In this document: in pieces, positions 53,101 through 61,264 of the stretch | Numbering within the stretch: the first letter of the stretch is position 1 | Layout: each line of letters begins with the position of its first letter | Source of the DNA: Cellulomonas sp. URHE0023 | GTDB lineage: Bacteria; Actinomycetota; Actinomycetes; Actinomycetales; Cellulomonadaceae | Direction: 5' to 3' | DNA: 64,000 nucleotides | Assembly: GCF_000688475.1 (NCBI RefSeq) | Contig: NZ_JIAN01000007.1 | Span: 372,001-436,000 of the forward strand | Made by a program: the position numbers and the translations under genes | The notes under the pieces: generated by a model | Database searches by the model: none | Seen by the model: only the letters and a program-made list of their open reading frames with translations | Told to the model about the DNA's origin: nothing

Positions 53101-54048
53101 TCACAGCTCGAGCACCAGGCCCGGTCCGGCGGCCCGGGAGACGCAGATCATCATGGTCTGGCTCGCGCCGCCCGGGCCGATGACCGAGTCCCGGTGCTCG
53201 ACGGACCCCTGCAGCACGGGCGTCTCGCAGCTCCCGCACGTGCCCACCCGGCACGACGACACCACGACCGCCCCGCTCGCCTCCACCACGTCGAGGATGC
53301 TCTGGCCGGGGTCCACGGTCAGGGTCGTCCCGCTGAGCGCGAGCTCCACCTCGAACGGGTCAGGCCACACGGGCGGCCCGAACTCGCGCGCCTCGAACCG
53401 CTCGGTGTGCACGGACCACCCGTCGGTCCCGGCCTCCTCGACCGCGTCGAGCAGCCGGCGCGGCCCGCAGCAGAACACCCGCCCCGCCGGGCCGTCGGTG
53501 AGCGCGGAGACCGCGAGCCTCTCGCCTTCGTCCGCCGCGTACACGCGCACGCGCGACGGGTGGTCGGCGACGAGCTCCTCGACGAAGGCCATGGTCGCCC
53601 GCGAGCGCCCGGCGTAGTGCAGCGACCAGTCCGTCCCGGCGGCGTCTGCGGCGGCGATCATCGACAGCATCGGGGTGATCCCGATGCCACCGGCGACGAA
53701 CACCGTGGACCGGTCCGCCGCCGGGGTGAACGCGAAGTGGTTGCGCGGCCCACGCAGGCGGAGCGTGTCGCCCACCGCGAGCGTGTCGTGCACGACCGCA
53801 GATCCCCCTGCGCCGTCCTGCGACAGGAGCACCGCCACGCGGTAGGTCATCCGGTCGGCGGGGTCACCGCACAGCGAGTACTGCCGCTCCCACCCGCCCG
53901 GCAACAGCAGGTCGACGTGTGATCCCGGCGTCCAGGCAGGCAGGGGACGGCCGTTGGTCGGGGCCAGGTCGAGGGCCAGGACACCGTCGGCGACGACCGT
54001 CCGGGCCTGCACCACGACCGGTCGCTGCATGTCGCTGAAGACGCTCAC
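53101..54048 (-). CDS. phthalate-dioxygenase-reductase-type flavoprotein with C-terminal 2Fe-2S
   Basis: A ~315-residue electron-transfer protein. Flavin domain: WERQYSLCGDP. NAD domain: VFVAGGIGITPMLSMI and RVFCCGPRRLL. The C-terminal plant-type ferredoxin has SSCRVGTCGSCETPVLQG and MMICVS for its four Cys. Such reductases serve Rieske oxygenases, but none is in the window. GGGAGG precedes GTG at 54048; ATG at 54030 would be shorter. It is divergent from the catabolic operon at 54257 and may supply electrons to it or to an oxygenase elsewhere. Confidence 0.9.
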   Translation of the reverse strand: MSVFSDMQRPVVVQARTVVADGVLALDLAPTNGRPLPAWTPGSHVDLLLPGGWERQYSLCGDPADRMTYRVAVLLSQDGAGGSAVVHDTLAVGDTLRLRGPRNHFAFTPAADRSTVFVAGGIGITPMLSMIAAADAAGTDWSLHYAGRSRATMAFVEELVADHPSRVRVYAADEGERLAVSALTDGPAGRVFCCGPRRLLDAVEEAGTDGWSVHTERFEAREFGPPVWPDPFEVELALSGTTLTVDPGQSILDVVEASGAVVVSSCRVGTCGSCETPVLQGSVEHRDSVIGPGGASQTMMICVSRAAGPGLVLEL

Positions 54049-54190
54049 AAGACCTCCCGGGCCGACGACCAGAACTCGTTGCCGACACCGTACGAGGCTC
54101 GTGTTAACAGCAGCGCAAACACCGTGACGTGGAAGGACCACGCTCGTTACACACGGGAAACGGCGGCTGCCTAGCGTGCTTACCCAGCAG

Positions 54191-54200
54191 TAGATATAGA
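54191..54200 (+). promoter_or_regulatory. possible promoter of the 54.3-60.6 kb catabolic operon
   Basis: TAGATATAGA is the only A/T-rich patch in the 208-bp divergent region and offers a -10 (TAGATA or TATAGA). CTGCCT at 54167-54172, 18 bp upstream of TAGATA, is a weak -35. It lies 57-66 bp before the presumed start of the deaminase gene. Confidence 0.3.
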
Positions 54201-54256
54201 CCCCGCGACGGCGCACCCGCCCGGGTGAGCCATGCGCTCCCCGGAGGAGGTCCACG

Positions 54257-55504
54257 ATCGCCGCCCTGCCCCGCCCCATCGAGCGTCTGCTGCACGCGCG
54301 GCTCGCCGACGGCCACGTGGTCGACGTCCGGCTCGACAAGGGCAGGGTCGCCGAGGTGGTCCCGGGAGGAACCCTCGGCCTGGGTGACCCGGACACGACC
54401 CTCGAGCTCGACGACTTCCTGCTGCTGACCGCGCCCGCCGACCCGCACGCGCACCTGGACAAGGCGCTCTCCTGGGACGCGATCCGGCCTCCCATGGGCG
54501 ACCTGCGGCTCGCGATCGAGTCGTGGCACGCCTACTCGGACCAGATGACCGTCGACGAGATCGCGGACCGCGCCCGGACCCAGGCCCTGACGATGCTCGC
54601 CCACGGCACCACCGCGATCCGCAGCCACGTCGACCTGCTTCCCGGCCCCGACCCGCTGCGCGGTGTGCACGCCCTCATCCGGGTCAGGCAGGAGCTGCGT
54701 GGCCTGCTCGACCTCCAGCTCGTGACTCTCGGCGGCTACCTGACCCCGACCGAGGACCACGAAGCGGCCCTGGCAGCAGGCGTCGACCTGGTCGGCGGCG
54801 CACCTCACCTTGCGCCCGACGCCCTCATCGAGCTCGCGCGGCTGCTCGAGACCGCTCGGACGCACGGCGTCGGTGTCGACGTCCACACCGACGAGAGCCT
54901 CGACTGCGAGGTGACGCTCGACGTGCTCGCCCGAGCGGTCGTCGGCTGGACCGCACCGGTCAGCGCCGGGCACTGCGTCCGGCTCGGGACCCTCGACGGA
55001 CCGCGTCGAGACGAGGTCATCGCCGACGTGCTGGCGGCGGACCTCGGGGTCATCGCGAACCCGATCACCAACCTCTACCTGCAGGGCTGGGAGTCGGACG
55101 TGGCGACGCCCCGCGGCCTGACGGCGGTCCGCGCGCTCGTCGACGCCGGAGTCCGGTTCGCCGCGGGCGCCGACAACGTCCGCGACCCGTTCAACCCGCT
55201 GGGCCGCAGCGACGCGCTGGAGACCGCGATGCTCCTGGTCGTCGCCGGGCACCTCTCGGTCGACGAGGCCTACGCCGCGGTCAGCACCGGTGCACGTGAC
55301 GTCATGGGCCTTGCACCGGCGGGCGTCGTGCCGGGAGCCCGTGCAGAGCTGCTGGCGGTGCGCGGCACCGACCTCGTCGGCGTCGTGGCCACCTCCTCGC
55401 TGGACCGCTACGTGATCCACGCAGGACGGCTCGTCGCGTTCAGCGAGACGCACACCCAGGTCGCCTCCCCGGTGCTCCTGCCCACCTACCCCGAAGCCAG
55501 GTGA
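54257..55504 (+). CDS. CodA-like amidohydrolase (cytosine/isoguanine deaminase family), possible ATC start
   Basis: About 415 residues. Metal and catalytic motifs of cytosine deaminases are complete: DPHAHLDKALSWD, VDVHTDESLDCE, SAGHCVRLG and FAAGADNVRDPFNPLG. CodA relatives deaminate cytosine, isoguanine or creatinine. GGAGGAGG at 54243-54250 is followed at 6 bases by an in-frame ATC (54257). The first in-frame GTG (54317) would lose the strand ERLLHARLADGH, so ATC initiation, CTG at 54266, or a base error should be considered. First gene of the ABC transporter operon. Confidence 0.82.
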   Translation: MAALPRPIERLLHARLADGHVVDVRLDKGRVAEVVPGGTLGLGDPDTTLELDDFLLLTAPADPHAHLDKALSWDAIRPPMGDLRLAIESWHAYSDQMTVDEIADRARTQALTMLAHGTTAIRSHVDLLPGPDPLRGVHALIRVRQELRGLLDLQLVTLGGYLTPTEDHEAALAAGVDLVGGAPHLAPDALIELARLLETARTHGVGVDVHTDESLDCEVTLDVLARAVVGWTAPVSAGHCVRLGTLDGPRRDEVIADVLAADLGVIANPITNLYLQGWESDVATPRGLTAVRALVDAGVRFAAGADNVRDPFNPLGRSDALETAMLLVVAGHLSVDEAYAAVSTGARDVMGLAPAGVVPGARAELLAVRGTDLVGVVATSSLDRYVIHAGRLVAFSETHTQVASPVLLPTYPEAR

Positions 55505-56289
55505 CCGTGTCCACGACGACCCCCACCCCCACCGTCGGCAGGCCGCACACCGAGGCCCTCCCCCTGCTCGGGTTCGAGGACGTCGCGATGACATTCCCCG
55601 GCGGCACGGTCGCCCTGTCCGGCGTGGACCTGACCGTCGGACGCGGCGAGTTCGTCTCGGTCGTCGGCCCGTCAGGCTGCGGCAAGTCCACGCTGCTGCG
55701 CATCGCCTCCGGTCTCGAGACGGCCTCCACGGGCACCGTCACGCTCGCGACCGACCACATCGCCTACGTGTTCCAGGACGCGACGCTCCTGCCGTGGCGC
55801 AACGTGCTCGGCAACGTCGAGCTGCTTGCGGAGCTCAAGGGCCGTGGACCCAAGATCCGCCGGGAGAAGGCACGCGAGGCGATCCGGCTCGTCGGTCTGG
55901 AGGGCTTCGAGAAGCACCTGCCCAAGCAGCTGTCCGGTGGCATGAAGATGCGCGCCTCGCTCGCGCGCTCGTTCACGCTCGACCCCGAGCTGTTCCTGTT
56001 CGACGAGCCCTTCGGCGCGCTCGACGAGATCACGCGCGGCCGCCTGCAGGACGAGCTGCTCAAGCTCTTCAGCGAGCAGCACTTCGCCGGTCTGTTCATC
56101 ACGCACTCGGTGGCCGAGGCCGTGTACCTGTCCACCAAGGTCGTCGTCATGTCGGGCCGTCCCGGTCGGCTGGTCGAGTCCTTCGACATCCCGTTCCCGA
56201 TGCCCCGAGACCCCGACATCCGGTACTCCCCCGAGTTCACCGAGGTCGTCGGCCAGGTCTCCCACGCCCTGAAGGAGGCGCACAGCTGA
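55501..56289 (+). CDS. NitT/TauT-type ABC transporter ATP-binding protein
   Basis: A 262-residue importer ATPase. Walker A is VVGPSGCGKSTLLRIASG, Q-loop YVFQDATLLPWRNV, signature QLSGGMKMRASLARSF and Walker B LFLFDEPFGALDE, with H-loop FITHSVAEAVYLS. This subgroup imports sulfonates, nitrate, thiamine pyrimidine or riboflavin. GTG at 55501 overlaps the deaminase stop, and its own stop overlaps the permease ATG. The deaminase and importer are therefore coupled, suggesting an imported heterocycle is deaminated. Confidence 0.94.
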   Translation: MTVSTTTPTPTVGRPHTEALPLLGFEDVAMTFPGGTVALSGVDLTVGRGEFVSVVGPSGCGKSTLLRIASGLETASTGTVTLATDHIAYVFQDATLLPWRNVLGNVELLAELKGRGPKIRREKAREAIRLVGLEGFEKHLPKQLSGGMKMRASLARSFTLDPELFLFDEPFGALDEITRGRLQDELLKLFSEQHFAGLFITHSVAEAVYLSTKVVVMSGRPGRLVESFDIPFPMPRDPDIRYSPEFTEVVGQVSHALKEAHS

Positions 56290-57134
56290 TGGCTGCCACC
56301 ACGATCGAGGGCGTCACGGCCGAGGCGCGCGCCGTCACGCCGGTCGCACCGCGCCGCCGCAAGCGCTCGACCATCTCCTGGCTGGGGCCGGTGGTCGTCT
56401 TCTTCCTGATGGTCGGCCTCTGGTACGCCCTCGCGTACTACTACGCGCAGCGCGGGCTGCCCTACTTCGTGCCGTACCCGCACCAGGTCGTCGAGGCCAT
56501 GTTCTCCGAGGGCGAGTTCCAGGTCCTCATGACGGCGTTGCTGCACAGCACCGAGGTGGCGATGACCGGTCTGGCGATCGCGATCGTCATCGGGGTGACG
56601 TGGGCGGTCCTCATGGCGCAGGCGACCTGGATCGAGCGCTCGCTGTTCCCGTACGCGGTGGTCCTGCAGTGCATCCCGATCCTCGCGCTCGTGCCCCTGA
56701 TCGGGATCCTGTTCGGCTACAACTTCCAGGCCCGCGTGATCGTGACGGTGCTCATCGCGCTCTTCCCCCTGGTCGCCATGACGTTGTTCGGCCTCCAGTC
56801 GGTGGCCAAGCAGCAGCGTGAGCTCTTCCAGCTCCAGGGCGTGTCCCGCGCGACGATGCTCGTCAAGCTCCAGTTCCCCGCCGCGCTGCCCTCGATCTTC
56901 GTCGGCCTGCGGACCTCGGCCGGGCTGGCCGTGGTCGGTGCCGTGGTCGGCGACCAGTTCTTCCAGCGCGGCAACCCGGGCCTCGGTGTCCTGATCCAGC
57001 TGTACGCCAACCGGCTGCAGGGGCCCGACCTCTACGCCGCGATCATCGTCGCGTCGCTGCTCGGCGTGACCGTGTTCGTGGTCTTCGGCCAGCTCGGCAA
57101 GCTCGCCGTGGGCCGTTGGTACGACTTCTCCTGA
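56289..57134 (+). CDS. ABC transporter permease (BPD type)
   Basis: A 281-residue inner-membrane permease with six helices (VVVFFLMVGLWYALAYYY, AMTGLAIAIVIGVTWAVL, AVVLQCIPILALVPLIGILF, AIIVASLLGVTVFVVFG). The cytoplasmic EAA-like loop reads FQLQGVSRATMLVKLQFPAA and ALPSIFVGLRTSAGLAVVG. It pairs with the ATPase upstream (TGATG overlap) and the lipoprotein binding protein downstream. Confidence 0.93.
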   Translation: MAATTIEGVTAEARAVTPVAPRRRKRSTISWLGPVVVFFLMVGLWYALAYYYAQRGLPYFVPYPHQVVEAMFSEGEFQVLMTALLHSTEVAMTGLAIAIVIGVTWAVLMAQATWIERSLFPYAVVLQCIPILALVPLIGILFGYNFQARVIVTVLIALFPLVAMTLFGLQSVAKQQRELFQLQGVSRATMLVKLQFPAALPSIFVGLRTSAGLAVVGAVVGDQFFQRGNPGLGVLIQLYANRLQGPDLYAAIIVASLLGVTVFVVFGQLGKLAVGRWYDFS

Positions 57135-57204
57135 CGCACCTGTCCACAAGGCTCACGGCCACCCCCGCGGCCGTCGGGATGACCCACCAACGAAAGAGAG
57201 CACC

Positions 57205-58386
57205 ATGCGCACACGCAACCGCACCGTCGTCGCCGCAGCCGCTGGGATCGTCCTGACCGCCTTCGGGCTGTCGGCCTGCGCCGACGGTTCCGGCGACAGC
57301 GACGCCACCACCGCCGCCACCGCGGCTGCCGGCGGCGTCGACCTGTCCGACGTCTGTCCGGCCACGGTCGTGGTGCAGACCGACTGGAACCCCGAGGCGG
57401 ACCACGGTCACCTGTACGAGCTGGTCGGGCCCGGCTACACGGTCGACGCGAACCAGAAGACGGTGACCGGGGACCTCGTGGCGGGCGGCAAGCCGACGGG
57501 CGTCAAGATCGAGGTCCGCGCGGGCGGCCCCGCGATCGGCTTCACGCAGGCCTCCGCCCAGCTCTACACGGACAAGGACATCACCCTCGGCTACGTGTCC
57601 ACCGACGAGGCCGTCCAGCTCTCCGACAAGTTCCCGACGACGGCCGTGTTCGCGGAGAACGACAAGTCCCCGATGATGGTCATGTGGGACCCGGCCACGT
57701 ACCCGGACGTGACCGACATCAAGAGCCTCGGCGCGGCGCTCAAGGACTCGGGCGGCGTCATCCGGTACTTCAACGGTGCCGCCTACATGAGCTACCTCAT
57801 CGGGTCCGGCATCCTCGACGAGTCCGTCACGGACGGCAGCTACGACGGCACCCCGGCCAACTTCGTCGCCGCGGGGGGCAAGGACGCGCAGCAGGGCTTC
57901 GCGACCGCCGAGCCGTTCATCTACGAGAACGAGGTCCCGGCCTGGGGCAAGCCGGTCGAGCTCGAGACCATCCACGACACGGGGTTCCCGCTCTACCCCG
58001 AGGCCATGTCGGTGCGTTCGGGTGACCTGGAGACGCTGACGCCCTGCCTCAAGAAGCTCGTGCCCGTCATGCAGCAGGCGGACGTCGACTACATCACCGA
58101 CCCGTCCACCACGAACGCCCTGATCCTCGACCTGGTCGACAAGTACAACAACGGCTGGGTCTACTCGCAGGGCGTCGCGGACTTCGCGGTCACGCAGATG
58201 AAGGATCTGGAGATCGCGTCCAACGGTGACAACGCCTACGTCGGCGACATGGACGAGGCTCGCATCCAGACGATCATCGACACGATGACGCCGATCTACA
58301 CGGAGGCCGGCGCGCCCCCGAAGTCGGGCCTCGTCGCCACGGACCTGTTCACGAACGAGTTCCTGGACCAGTCGATCGGCTTCTGA
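57205..58386 (+). CDS. ABC transporter substrate-binding lipoprotein (NMT1/SsuA-like)
   Basis: A 393-residue lipoprotein. The signal peptide ends in the lipobox LSAC (Cys21). The mature part starts CPATVVVQTDWNPEADHGHL, a type-2 periplasmic-binding fold seen in pyrimidine and riboflavin-type importers (TQASAQLYTDKDITLGYVST, MVMWDPATYPDVTDIKSLG, ATAEPFIYENE, GFPLYPEAMSVR). Tyr, Trp and Asp near the pocket suggest an aromatic or heterocyclic ligand, but this is inference. AAAGAGAGC precedes the ATG. A very strong hairpin follows the stop. Confidence 0.9.
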   Translation: MRTRNRTVVAAAAGIVLTAFGLSACADGSGDSDATTAATAAAGGVDLSDVCPATVVVQTDWNPEADHGHLYELVGPGYTVDANQKTVTGDLVAGGKPTGVKIEVRAGGPAIGFTQASAQLYTDKDITLGYVSTDEAVQLSDKFPTTAVFAENDKSPMMVMWDPATYPDVTDIKSLGAALKDSGGVIRYFNGAAYMSYLIGSGILDESVTDGSYDGTPANFVAAGGKDAQQGFATAEPFIYENEVPAWGKPVELETIHDTGFPLYPEAMSVRSGDLETLTPCLKKLVPVMQQADVDYITDPSTTNALILDLVDKYNNGWVYSQGVADFAVTQMKDLEIASNGDNAYVGDMDEARIQTIIDTMTPIYTEAGAPPKSGLVATDLFTNEFLDQSIGF

Positions 58387-58391
58387 CCCCT

Positions 58392-58431
58392 CGGCCGCGG
58401 CACGCCGGCCTTGACCGGCGTGCCGCGGCCG
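58392..58431 (+). terminator. 17-bp perfect hairpin between the binding-protein and FAD-oxidase genes
   Basis: CGGCCGCGGCACGCCGG (58392-58408), loop CCTTGA, CCGGCGTGCCGCGGCCG (58415-58431). It begins six bases after the stop. Because the operon seems to continue, it may be a partial terminator or an mRNA-stabilising end that raises binding-protein output over downstream genes. Confidence 0.6.
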
Positions 58432-58461
58432 CACATCGTCCCGCTGACTCGGAGGCACCCC

Positions 58462-59787
58462 ATGCAGACCACGACCGCCCTGGACGCGCTGCTCGCCGAC
58501 CTGCGGAGCATCCTGGGCGACGACGGGGTGAGCACCGACCTCCGCGTCCGGGAACGCGCGAGCGTCGACGGCGCCAAGATGTCTCCCGTCATCCTCGAGC
58601 TGCTCCCGCTGGGCCTCGCGGACGTCGTGGCCTTCCCGACGAACGCCGCACAGATCGCCGAGTGCGTCGCTGCCGCGGTGGCGCGCGGCGTGCCGGTCAC
58701 CCCCCGCGGCAAGGGCACCGGCAACTACGGCCAGGCGATCCCGATGCCGGGCGGCCTGGTGCTGGACCTGACGCGCGCCCGCGCGGTCGTCGAGATCGGT
58801 GACGGATGGGTCACCGCCGAGGCCGGCGCCACGATGGTCGCCATCGAGGCCGCGGCCCGGGAGACCGGGCAAGAGCTGTGGATGTACCCCTCGACCGCGC
58901 AGTCGACGATCGGCGGCTTCCTGTCAGGCGGTTCCGGTGGGACCGGGACGATCGTCCACGGTGCCAACCACCAGGGGTTCGTCGTGGCACTGGACGTGGT
59001 GCACGCGCAGCCTGATGCGGCCGTGGTCCATGTCGAGGGCGAGGAGGCGCAGGCCTACGTCCACAACTACGGGACCGCCGGGATCCTCGCGCGCGCCACC
59101 GTGCGCCTCGAGCCGCTGCAGGACTGGCACGGGCTCTATGCGTCCTTCGCCGACCAGCACACGGCGTTCCGCGTGCTGCGCGAGATCGGCCGGCTCTCGC
59201 CCGCCCCGCGCCTCGTCTCCGCGGACCCCGCGTCGATCGCTGAGGCGTTGCCACCGGACGACGCCCTCCCGCCGGGCCGCGCGAGCCTGCGAGCGATCCT
59301 GGACCCCGCCGCGGTGCCGGCCGCTACCGCGCTGGTCGTCGGTGCCGGGGGCACCGTCGAGGACCTTCGCGACGGACCCCAGGCGTCGCTCAAGCTGTCC
59401 GTGCTCTCCTACAACCACCCCATCGAGTGGCTGCAGAAGTCCGACCCGGGGACGTACGTGCATCTCGAGGTGGGCGGAGACGCGCTCGTCGACCGGCTCG
59501 AGGAGGTCCAGGCCACGATCCCCGGAGGTCTGCTGCACCTCGAGGCAGGGCACACCGTTCCGATCGGAATGCTCGCGGGCGTCTACGAGGGACCCGAACG
59601 GCTGGCGGACGTGATCTCCGCTCTTGCGGACCTCGGCGTGGGCGTCCACAACCCGCACCAGTGGAACGTCGACTTCGAGGTCGAGCGCACGATCGCCCTC
59701 GCCGCGGTCACGGACCCGTCGGGGCTCCTCAACCCCGGGAAGCTGAACCCGGACTACGCCGGCCCGCGCAAGGGCGCGATCCGATGA
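58462..59787 (+). CDS. FAD-linked oxidase (PCMH/GlcD type)
   Basis: A 441-residue flavoenzyme. The FAD-binding domain has VTPRGKGTGNYGQAIPMPGGL, VTAEAGATMVAIEAAARE, STIGGFLSGGSGGTGTIVHG and NYGTAGILARATVRLEP. The C-terminal cap ends LLNPGKLNPDY, typical of GlcD-like oxidases of 2-hydroxyacids and related compounds. The substrate is unknown and is presumably a product of the imported compound. GGAGG precedes the ATG at 58462. It overlaps the creatininase-family gene by four bases. Confidence 0.9.
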   Translation: MQTTTALDALLADLRSILGDDGVSTDLRVRERASVDGAKMSPVILELLPLGLADVVAFPTNAAQIAECVAAAVARGVPVTPRGKGTGNYGQAIPMPGGLVLDLTRARAVVEIGDGWVTAEAGATMVAIEAAARETGQELWMYPSTAQSTIGGFLSGGSGGTGTIVHGANHQGFVVALDVVHAQPDAAVVHVEGEEAQAYVHNYGTAGILARATVRLEPLQDWHGLYASFADQHTAFRVLREIGRLSPAPRLVSADPASIAEALPPDDALPPGRASLRAILDPAAVPAATALVVGAGGTVEDLRDGPQASLKLSVLSYNHPIEWLQKSDPGTYVHLEVGGDALVDRLEEVQATIPGGLLHLEAGHTVPIGMLAGVYEGPERLADVISALADLGVGVHNPHQWNVDFEVERTIALAAVTDPSGLLNPGKLNPDYAGPRKGAIR

Positions 59788-60566
59788 GCCGCCTGCTCGC
59801 CGAGCTGTCCGGCCCTGCGACCGCCCGAGCCCTGGGCCCGGACTCCGTGCTGGTGGTCCCGACCGGTGCCATGGAGCACCACGGGCCACACCTTCCCCTG
59901 GTCACCGACTCCCTGATCGCGGAGAGCGTCGCAACCGCAGCCATCGAGCGGGCCGCGGCAGCAGGCCTCGACGTCTGGCAGCTCCCCACGCTCACCTACA
60001 CCAAGTCCGACGAGCACTCGTGGGCGTCCGGGACCATGTGGGTCAGCGCGAGCACCCTCCTGGCCACGCTCGTGGACCTCGGCCGGTCCGTGGCCACGAC
60101 CCCCGCCCGACGGCTCGTGTTCCTCAACGGGCACGGCGGCAACACCGCGCTCCTCGGGGTCGCGCTGCGCGAGATCCGTCGGCTCCACGGCCTCATGACC
60201 TTCTCGATGCCGGCCGGGGTGCAGATCGCCGGTGCGGGGCACGAGGACGAGCCCGACGAGCACGGTCTGGGCATTCACGCCGGGTACGGCGAGACCTCGC
60301 TCGTGATGCACCTGCGCCCGGACCTCGTCGACATGACCCGGGCCCGCCGGACCGTCCCCGAGCACATCGCAGCCATGACCCACCTCGGCTTCAACGGCAC
60401 GACCGCCCAGTTCGGCTGGTTGAGCAACGACTTCGGCCCCGACGGCGTCATCGGCGACCCGACCGGAGCCACGGCCGCCGCCGGGGCGGTCCTCTTCGAC
60501 GCCTCGGTCCGCCGGGCGGTCGACGTCCTCACCGAGATCGCCTCCTTCACCCACAGGACACCGTGA
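59784..60566 (+). CDS. creatininase-family amidohydrolase
   Basis: A 260-residue metal hydrolase. Motifs are PTGAMEHHGPHLPLVTDSLIAE (Glu, His and Asp ligands), TYTKSDEHSWASGT, RLVFLNGHGGNTALLGV, DEHGLGIHAGYGETSLVMHL (Glu/His ligands) and VIGDPTGATAAAG. The family includes creatininase, MftE and ArfB-type formamide hydrolases, so a cyclic amide or formamide bond is the likely target. It is coupled to the FAD oxidase upstream. The exact substrate is unknown. Confidence 0.9.
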   Translation: MSRLLAELSGPATARALGPDSVLVVPTGAMEHHGPHLPLVTDSLIAESVATAAIERAAAAGLDVWQLPTLTYTKSDEHSWASGTMWVSASTLLATLVDLGRSVATTPARRLVFLNGHGGNTALLGVALREIRRLHGLMTFSMPAGVQIAGAGHEDEPDEHGLGIHAGYGETSLVMHLRPDLVDMTRARRTVPEHIAAMTHLGFNGTTAQFGWLSNDFGPDGVIGDPTGATAAAGAVLFDASVRRAVDVLTEIASFTHRTP

Positions 60567-60631
60567 CGGCCGCTCCCTGCGCACTCCTCGAGGTGCGCGC
60601 GCTCCCTCTCCCGAGCAAGGTGGCCGAGTGA
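60563..60631 (+). other. 22-codon micro-ORF overlapping both flanking genes
   Basis: GTG at 60563 overlaps the creatininase-family stop (GTGA), and the micro-ORF stop TGA at 60629-60631 overlaps the next gene's GTG at 60628. It would encode VTAAPCALLEVRALPLPSKV plus two residues. It may serve only to carry ribosomes across the gap. Chance is possible in GC-rich DNA. Confidence 0.3.
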
Positions 60632-61203
60632 CGCAGCAGGTGCCCGACGAGGCGTGGCAGCTCCTCGAGGAGTGGTTGCCCGACAACGACGACCCCGACC
60701 GCCCCGTCATGACGCTCGCGACCGTCGACGAGGCCGGCCTCCCTGACGCCCGCTCCGTGCTGCTCAGCGAGTACGACCGCGACGGCTTCTCCCTCCACAC
60801 CGACGCGACCTCCCGCAAGGTCGGCCAGCTCGACGCGCGTCCGGGCGCCGCACTCGTCCTGCGCTGGCCCGACGCGTTGCGCCAGCTCGTCGTGCGCGGG
60901 ACCGCCGAGCGCGCCCACCGTGCGGAGACGGACCGCGCGTACGCGCTGAGGTCCCCGTACCTGCAACGCCTCGCCTGGGTGAACACCCCTGCCGTCGCGC
61001 AGTTGCCACCGCAGGAGCGGCGAGCGAAGTGGGCCGACTTCGCGGCCATCCACCCCGTGCCCGACCCTCCCGCGAGCTGGGTCGGCTTCCTGGTCCGTCC
61101 CACCAGCCTCACCTTCTGGACGGGTGAGCCGGACTCGGTGAGCCATCGTCGCGAGTACCGGCTCGGGGCGTCCGGGTGGCTGCGGACGGAGCTTCCCGGG
61201 TGA
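60628..61203 (+). CDS. pyridoxamine 5'-phosphate oxidase-like protein
   Basis: A 191-residue FMN-binding split-barrel protein. The PdxH-like segments are VMTLATVDEAGLPDARSVLL, FSLHTDATSRKVGQLDARPG and LRQLVVRGTAERA, with a C-terminal RREYRLGASGWLRTELP like the PdxH end. It probably oxidises pyridoxamine or pyridoxine phosphate, or another FMN-dependent substrate. The context in a catabolic operon is unusual for a vitamin B6 gene. GTG at 60628 abuts the micro-ORF. Confidence 0.8.
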   Translation: MTQQVPDEAWQLLEEWLPDNDDPDRPVMTLATVDEAGLPDARSVLLSEYDRDGFSLHTDATSRKVGQLDARPGAALVLRWPDALRQLVVRGTAERAHRAETDRAYALRSPYLQRLAWVNTPAVAQLPPQERRAKWADFAAIHPVPDPPASWVGFLVRPTSLTFWTGEPDSVSHRREYRLGASGWLRTELPG

Positions 61204-61217
61204 GCGCGCACGCCCGA

Positions 61218-61230
61218 TTTCCTGCGGAAA
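61218..61230. promoter_or_regulatory. TTTCC-TGC-GGAAA palindrome upstream of uricase
   Basis: A perfect 5+3+5 palindrome in the 61-bp gap before the urate oxidase gene, 35-47 bp upstream of its ATG. It stands out as A/T-containing in a GC-rich gap and is followed by alternating CG. A candidate operator for a urate- or allantoin-responsive regulator. Confidence 0.35.
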
Positions 61231-61264
61231 CGCGCGCGTCATCTGGCAGAGGCAGACTGCCCGC

